From UBA6168 sp041752395 (lineage in GTDB: Bacteria > Bacteroidota > Bacteroidia > Chitinophagales > Saprospiraceae), in NCBI GenBank assembly GCA_041752395.1, contig JBGSWN010000127.1:1-64000 (forward strand): DNA of 64,000 nt, written 5' to 3'. Each line of letters begins with the position of its first letter. Positions within the stretch are counted from its first letter, which is position 1. Of the stretch, positions 59,463-64,000 are shown in pieces. The translations under genes and the position numbers were made by a program. The notes under the pieces are model-generated. The model saw nothing but the letters and a program-made list of their open reading frames with translations, had not been told where the DNA came from and did not search any database.

Positions 59463-62400
59463 TTACTTTGAAATTATGAGCTTCTTCGAAACAGGGCGCT
59501 TGCCATCCGCCGAGATTTGGACGGAGTAACGGCCTGTCTGATAGTTCTGTAAATCAAGGCGATAGGCTGTTTCGTAAACCTCGTCGATTTGGATTTGCTC
59601 CACCTGACGGCCTGACCAATCGAACAACCGAACGACCACGTTTTTCTCTCCAACCATTGTTTCCAGATTCAAGTTGGTAGAAGTACTTGCCGGGTTCGGG
59701 TAGATACCGAAGTCTTCGATGTCGGCGATGGTAACCGTCTGGATTTCAGAGGTTTGCGTCGTTCCATCGAGGAAAGTAACGGTGATGCGGTAGCTGTTTT
59801 CGCCCACCACTGGTGCCAAGTCAAGGTCTTCGAACAGGTTGGTGGATTGGTCTTCGTCTTTGAAAGCATCCAATTTCGCCAACACTTCCCAGTTCATGCC
59901 ATCGATGGATTTTTCGATGGTGAAAGTCTGATTCTTGAAGCCTGTGTTGTTTTTCCAGTAGAGGCTCACCATGTTGTCGCCACGTTGAGCTTGCAGTTCG
60001 AGCAGATCGGTGCGCTCGTTTTCAGCGTTGATGCCGAGGTCGCAGCCGCTGGTCCACTGTACAGTCCGATCGAAAATCTGCCAGCCAGTAGTGGTCATTT
60101 TATGTGCGTTGTCGTCTTCGAGGAAGAAACCGCAGCGGCGTGCAGGTGCATTCATACCTACCATCGGAGCACCGGTATCGTAGGTGAAAATCAAGACACA
60201 GTTTGGGTTGCCGGGTATGGTTGCCACTTTGCTGGCAGCATTTCCGGGGTTGCCCCAGTTTGTATTTTTATTGGAAGTAAATATTGAGTATTCGCCAGAA
60301 GCACCTTGCATGATTGGGTGTCCACTGTCGGTTACCTGAAGTTTGCTGATTTTGTCGGAAATCCCGTAGTGGGTATTGACGGATGTGCCAGTCATCTTCA
60401 TGTCGTCGTAAAGATAGCTTTCCCAAACAATGACGGGCACATTTATATCACGGTACTTACTGCCTACTTTGCTAGAATTGCAAGTTGAACTGATAACAAT
60501 CAAGCCTTTATCGGTGCCGTCGTTGCTATCGCACTTGTCATCTTCTTTTAAGGTCACGGTGTAGCCAAGGCTTTCCAGACGGTCTTTTACTGCTTCGTCA
60601 GAGGTGCAAAGTGAAGTTTTGCCGACCACGAAGAGTGCTTTTTTGTTACAAGTTGGCGGTGGTGGTGTAGCGTTGCCGCAATCTTCGATAGTCCACTGTT
60701 GGTTGTTGCCGCCGTGCTTGCTCCACATGATAATCTCAGCACCGTTCGCCGTTGATGCACCAGAAACATCGAAGTACAGGCCACTGCCCACATTTTTAAT
60801 GAAGTAATAACCGCTTCCTGCGTCTTCAATCGTCCATTTCTGACTGTTCGTTCCATCGCAAGTATTCTGCACGATTTTGGAACCTGCACTGCAATTCGAA
60901 GTAGCATCTAGGCATTTGCCGCTGTGCTGCACTGTAATAGTATAGGCGTTAGCGGCTACCTTCGTAAACTTGAATTTCTGGTTGTTGCCGCCCGTAGCGT
61001 CCCATTGAATGAGCTTGCCACCATTTGCCGTTGAGCCACCGTAGATGTCGGCAGATTTGCCGCTGTTGCGGGATTTGATGCAGAGCACTTTACCATCAAA
61101 AGGGTCTGTACCGCCGCCAGCGTTGCCGCAATTGTTTGCATTTCCACCCAAGCCAGTCGGTGCTTTGCCAGTCAGTGTCAGGTACAATTTGTCGAGGCAA
61201 GCGTTTGGCTCCCGCCAAGAGAACTGGATGGTGTTTGCGCCAGCGATCATGTTAAAAGAAACAGGGACGTCTTCGCTGCAACCATCCCAATGACCCACTT
61301 GGTCCCACTGGTAGCCATTGTAGGCTGGGGAGTTGATGCTGTTCCATTTCACCCAAGGGCCATTATTGGCACGCACCCAGTAGCTATCGCCGCTGCTGTT
61401 CGGTACGATGGTGCGGGCAAAGAGGCGGTAGTTACCAGCCACGCTCAAGTTCACGTTGAAAGTGACGAGGTCGGCAGTGTTGGTTGGTGGATTGTCGTAG
61501 GCATAGCTGTTTGGTGGGAGGAGGAGCTTGCCGTTGGAAGCGCCTGCATCCGTGCGGATTTGCCAGTTAGAGCCAACCGTTGCGCACTCAGCTTCTAAGT
61601 AGATGCTGTTGTGGCACTGCACTTGGTCGCCGAGCCGGAAATTGAAGTCGCCGCCGTGGGTAGCGCCGTTGTCTGTAGAAAACCAAGCGCTCAAGCCTTG
61701 GAGGTTTTTGTCCTGAAGGTTGCCACCCAGTCCCATTTGCGGAGCAGGTCCGTAGCGCTTGATGTTATAGCTGCGGCAATCGTCGAGTGTGATGGTGCCG
61801 TTCAGAGATGGGTAGTAGGTCCAAGCTGGGTTACCGCTGGTCACACAGAGTTCGAGCTTAGGGCTGCCGGATGGGGCCGTCGTCGTTTTACCCGAAAAGA
61901 AAACCTCCACGTAGCCACGTGAACTTCCTTTGGTCACGGAACCTACGAGTTGGGCAGTACCATTGGTGTATTCGATAAAAAGCAGGTCGTTGCCAGCAGC
62001 ATAGTACTGGTTGTTCAGCCACAAGGAGTAAGCTGTTCCTGCTCCGCAATTGGTGGCTGTGCTGTTTACTTTGCGCACGGAAGCCACATCGCCGCAGTCG
62101 CCGGGAGGCACCACGATGACGGTGAAAGTACATGGAGCTGCACCGTTGCCTTTGCCATCAACGGCATTGTAGGTAACGGTGGTTGAACCAACAGCGAAGC
62201 CGGTTCCGGGTGTGTGGGTTGAGGTTACATTGACGGGGCCGCAGTTGTCGGTAGCGGTTGGTGCTGTCCAAGTTACGTTTGTAGTTGTGCCAGTTGCCAC
62301 GACGAGGATGTCGGTCGGGCAGTTTTGGAAAACAGGTGCAGTGTTGTCAACGACTGTGATTATTGCATTGCAAGTCACTTTGGAGCCTACACGGTCGGTA

Positions 62401-64000
62401 ATGCTGAGTTGAACACTCTTCGTGCCGAGGTCGGCGCAAGTATAGGTGATGGAATTACTATCGTTGACTTTCAAGGTAAGCGTTGTACAATCGTCGTAGG
62501 CAGTAGTTGCGATGACAGCGCCTGTGATGGTCACAGAACCATTGTCGCCAATCGCAACCGTTGCGTTTTCGCAGATTTCAGTGGATGTTGGGCCAGTGAT
62601 TTCCACGCCGCCATCCATGTTCATCTGGTGATATGGCAGTTCATTGAACGTGCCGTAGTTGAAGAACAGGCTGTGGTTCGTCCACCAGTAGTAGTTATTG
62701 ATGATGCCCGTGTTGATGAACGAAGAGCAGGCGAAATTGAAGATTTCGTCGTAGTTGTTGAGGGTACCTTTGTTGTTAAAAACACCGCCGTTGGAGTTTT
62801 CAAGAACGCCACCATTCGAGCCTTGCGTGGTAGAGTTGTGGGTGTTTTTGAAAATGCCCGTCACCTCATTGACGAAGTCACCAATATTCAACAAGTAACC
62901 GTTGTTTTCAAAATAATCGTTGTTGAAAACACGGACGCCATTCTCGATGGTGCCATTGTTATAAAGGTTTTTGTTGTTTACGATATTGTAATCATTGGAA
63001 ATTCGGGCAGGCTGGGCATTGTAGAGGTCACCGTTGTTGGTGAAAACACCGCCGCTGTTGTTTTGGAGCTGGCCGTTGTTGGTGAAAATACCAGAGTTAA
63101 TGATGGTCTCCAGGTTGTTCAACAAGTTGTTGTTCACAAAATTACCGGAGGTAACGATGTTGCCACCTGTGCTCGTGTAAATAGAGCCATTGTTGGAAAA
63201 AGTGGCCGTGTTGTTGATGCCCCCCACGCTCTGGATTTCACCGATATTGTTGAAGATATTGGCATTGCTCACCAATGCGCCAAAATTGTTATTGATTTTG
63301 CCAGTGGCAGTATTATTGAAAGTACCACCCGCAAGGGTGTTCAACTGGCCCTTGTTTTCGAGTATAAAATTGTTGTTGAAAGTGCCGCTGTTGTTCAATT
63401 CAAACACGTTGACGAAGTTGCTTTGGTTGTTGTTGTTGAATGCACCGAAGTTGTTCACCCTGAAGTTGTTGGTGATGTTTCCGCCAGCGCTGTTGTTGAA
63501 AAGCTGGTTGTTGATGATAGTGCCGCCGTTGGTGAGTGCACCGTTGCAATTGTAGGTACCGTTGTTGGTGAGTGTTCCTTGGTTGTTGAGCGTTGTGTTT
63601 GTGTGGTTTAGTGTTTTTCCGGTTGCGTTCTCGAAATTGGCGCCGTTGAAATTCGTAAACGTGCCGCCATTCAAATTACAAGTACCGTTGTTATTAAAGG
63701 CTTTGTTATTGCCGATAGTGCCGCCCGTCACGTTCAGTGTAGCGCCATTATTTATCGTTCCAAAATTGCTGAAATTACCAGTCAAGTTCACCGTGCCAGC
63801 GTTGGAGATGACCGCCGTTCCAGTGCTGGAATAGTTGCCCGTGCTGCTGAATTGGCCACCTGCAACGATGTCCAATGAGCCACGCTGGTCCATTGTCCCG
63901 TTGTTGGTCAACTTGCCCGCTGCGCCGATGTTGAAAGCGGAACCCGTGTAGTTGTTCAAGGTTCCGCTCACAGTCACGGCAGCGTTGGCATTGATGGTTC
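59463..64000 (-). CDS. giant T9SS surface protein: Asn/Gly solenoid, HYR, CBM6-like and ricin-type domains (5' end beyond the window)
   Basis: The frame is open to the right edge; 1511 residues are visible. An apparent start at 63977 is an internal GTG. In order: (1) about 440 residues of Asn/Gly/Thr repeats (NNGTFNNNG, GGTFNN), a predicted beta-solenoid; (2) a Cys-bearing beta domain and an HYR domain (TAPVFQNCPTDILV, WTAPTATDNCGPV); (3) a domain with GTAYSLWLNNQYY; (4) a CBM6-like module (YLEAECATVG, SDTADLVTF-type strand); (5) a ricin-type beta-trefoil with QW motifs (KFKFTKV, QKWTI, QQWTI); (6) a Rossmann-like domain (ALFVVGKTSL, VIVWESYLYDD); (7) T9SS type A tail. No catalytic residues are recognised. 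A surface adhesin or polysaccharide-binding protein is inferred. Confidence 0.88.
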   Translation of the reverse strand, partial: TINANAAVTVSGTLNNYTGSAFNIGAAGKLTNNGTMDQRGSLDIVAGGQFSSTGNYSSTGTAVISNAGTVNLTGNFSNFGTINNGATLNVTGGTIGNNKAFNNNGTCNLNGGTFTNFNGANFENATGKTLNHTNTTLNNQGTLTNNGTYNCNGALTNGGTIINNQLFNNSAGGNITNNFRVNNFGAFNNNNQSNFVNVFELNNSGTFNNNFILENKGQLNTLAGGTFNNTATGKINNNFGALVSNANIFNNIGEIQSVGGINNTATFSNNGSIYTSTGGNIVTSGNFVNNNLLNNLETIINSGIFTNNGQLQNNSGGVFTNNGDLYNAQPARISNDYNIVNNKNLYNNGTIENGVRVFNNDYFENNGYLLNIGDFVNEVTGIFKNTHNSTTQGSNGGVLENSNGGVFNNKGTLNNYDEIFNFACSSFINTGIINNYYWWTNHSLFFNYGTFNELPYHQMNMDGGVEITGPTSTEICENATVAIGDNGSVTITGAVIATTAYDDCTTLTLKVNDSNSITYTCADLGTKSVQLSITDRVGSKVTCNAIITVVDNTAPVFQNCPTDILVVATGTTTNVTWTAPTATDNCGPVNVTSTHTPGTGFAVGSTTVTYNAVDGKGNGAAPCTFTVIVVPPGDCGDVASVRKVNSTATNCGAGTAYSLWLNNQYYAAGNDLLFIEYTNGTAQLVGSVTKGSSRGYVEVFFSGKTTTAPSGSPKLELCVTSGNPAWTYYPSLNGTITLDDCRSYNIKRYGPAPQMGLGGNLQDKNLQGLSAWFSTDNGATHGGDFNFRLGDQVQCHNSIYLEAECATVGSNWQIRTDAGASNGKLLLPPNSYAYDNPPTNTADLVTFNVNLSVAGNYRLFARTIVPNSSGDSYWVRANNGPWVKWNSINSPAYNGYQWDQVGHWDGCSEDVPVSFNMIAGANTIQFSWREPNACLDKLYLTLTGKAPTGLGGNANNCGNAGGGTDPFDGKVLCIKSRNSGKSADIYGGSTANGGKLIQWDATGGNNQKFKFTKVAANAYTITVQHSGKCLDATSNCSAGSKIVQNTCDGTNSQKWTIEDAGSGYYFIKNVGSGLYFDVSGASTANGAEIIMWSKHGGNNQQWTIEDCGNATPPPPTCNKKALFVVGKTSLCTSDEAVKDRLESLGYTVTLKEDDKCDSNDGTDKGLIVISSTCNSSKVGSKYRDINVPVIVWESYLYDDMKMTGTSVNTHYGISDKISKLQVTDSGHPIMQGASGEYSIFTSNKNTNWGNPGNAASKVATIPGNPNCVLIFTYDTGAPMVGMNAPARRCGFFLEDDNAHKMTTTGWQIFDRTVQWTSGCDLGINAENERTDLLELQAQRGDNMVSLYWKNNTGFKNQTFTIEKSIDGMNWEVLAKLDAFKDEDQSTNLFEDLDLAPVVGENSYRITVTFLDGTTQTSEIQTVTIADIEDFGIYPNPASTSTNLNLETMVGEKNVVVRLFDWSGRQVEQIQIDEVYETAYRLDLQNYQTGRYSVQISADGKRPVSKKLIISK
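62640..64000 (-). repeat. Asn/Gly-rich solenoid-coding repeat
   Basis: The plus strand shows repeated GTTGTTGAAAGTGCCG- and TTGTTGGTGAA-like words encoding NNGTFNN-type units of about 8-11 residues. Units are imperfect, so the repeats are old or under selection for protein structure. Confidence 0.75.

Noticed and set aside
62325..63611. 428-codon plus-strand open frame of Val/Glu-rich sequence
   Set aside because: It is the reverse of the Asn/Gly repeat region; the minus-strand frame continues through T9SS domains and is the real one.
62640..64000. Possible CRISPR-like or microsatellite array
   Set aside because: The repeats are imperfect and coding, with no fixed spacer length.

Overview
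The window comes from a Bacteroidota genome, probably near the Saprospiria (Lewinella/Haliscomenobacter-like); that placement is my inference from content, not a search. The evidence is many secreted proteins with type IX secretion (T9SS) C-terminal sorting domains, SprB-type repeats with a gliding-motility-associated C-terminus, a propeller-type sensor kinase, SusC/FecA-like TonB receptors, a stand-alone GldM-C-like protein, and promoters of the form TTG-N(16-23)-TAnnTTTG. I saw no rRNA, tRNA, CRISPR array or complete insertion sequence. Both window edges cut large surface-protein genes.

Layout. 1-4 kb: three minus-strand surface proteins (edge-truncated Gly/Thr/Ser-rich protein, Kelch protein, jellyroll-like T9SS protein). 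4-8 kb: LuxR-type response regulator plus its 1030-aa propeller histidine kinase. 8-12.3 kb: a DciA-like protein, arginine deiminase, an FAD oxidoreductase and a family 2 glycosyltransferase. A 512-bp inverted-repeat-bounded element carrying a broken GxxExxY (PD-(D/E)XK-like) gene sits between the last two. 12.5-22.2 kb: a coiled-coil protein and a 2855-aa SprB-repeat giant. 22.4-25.7 kb: a probable three-gene operon (two-helix membrane coiled-coil protein, solute-binding/OmpA fusion, lipoprotein) ended by a strong two-way terminator; this is the best candidate for an undescribed cellular system. 25.7-31.8 kb: beta-barrel, methyltransferase, GNAT, fatty-acid desaturase, a double amidohydrolase. 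32-38 kb: two RelE/ParE-like toxin-antitoxin pairs, two T9SS proteins, and an HdrE/HdrD-like iron-sulfur pair interrupted by one of those T9SS genes. 38-43.7 kb: ABC exporter, NDH-2, TonB receptor. 43.8-50.3 kb: GH9 cellulase, pirin, S8 protease, T9SS protein. 50.4-55.2 kb: TonB receptor and urocanate hydratase. 55.2-59.4 kb: GldM-C-like protein and a likely L-fucose uptake and oxidation cluster (SDR, mutarotase, lipoprotein, FucP). 59.5-64 kb: edge-truncated giant with an Asn/Gly-rich solenoid, HYR, CBM6-like and ricin-type domains and a T9SS tail.

A cross-cutting pattern is that many narrow gaps between genes hold long imperfect hairpins built from short iterated words, each with its own vocabulary (GTGATTG, AATGGAGAATTG, GGCAGTT, GAGAGCGT, ATAGGACACAGATT). 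They abut or even overlap start and stop codons. The ATAGGACACAGATT family occurs three times, twice as roughly 100-bp solo hairpins and once as inverted arms around the GxxExxY remnant.
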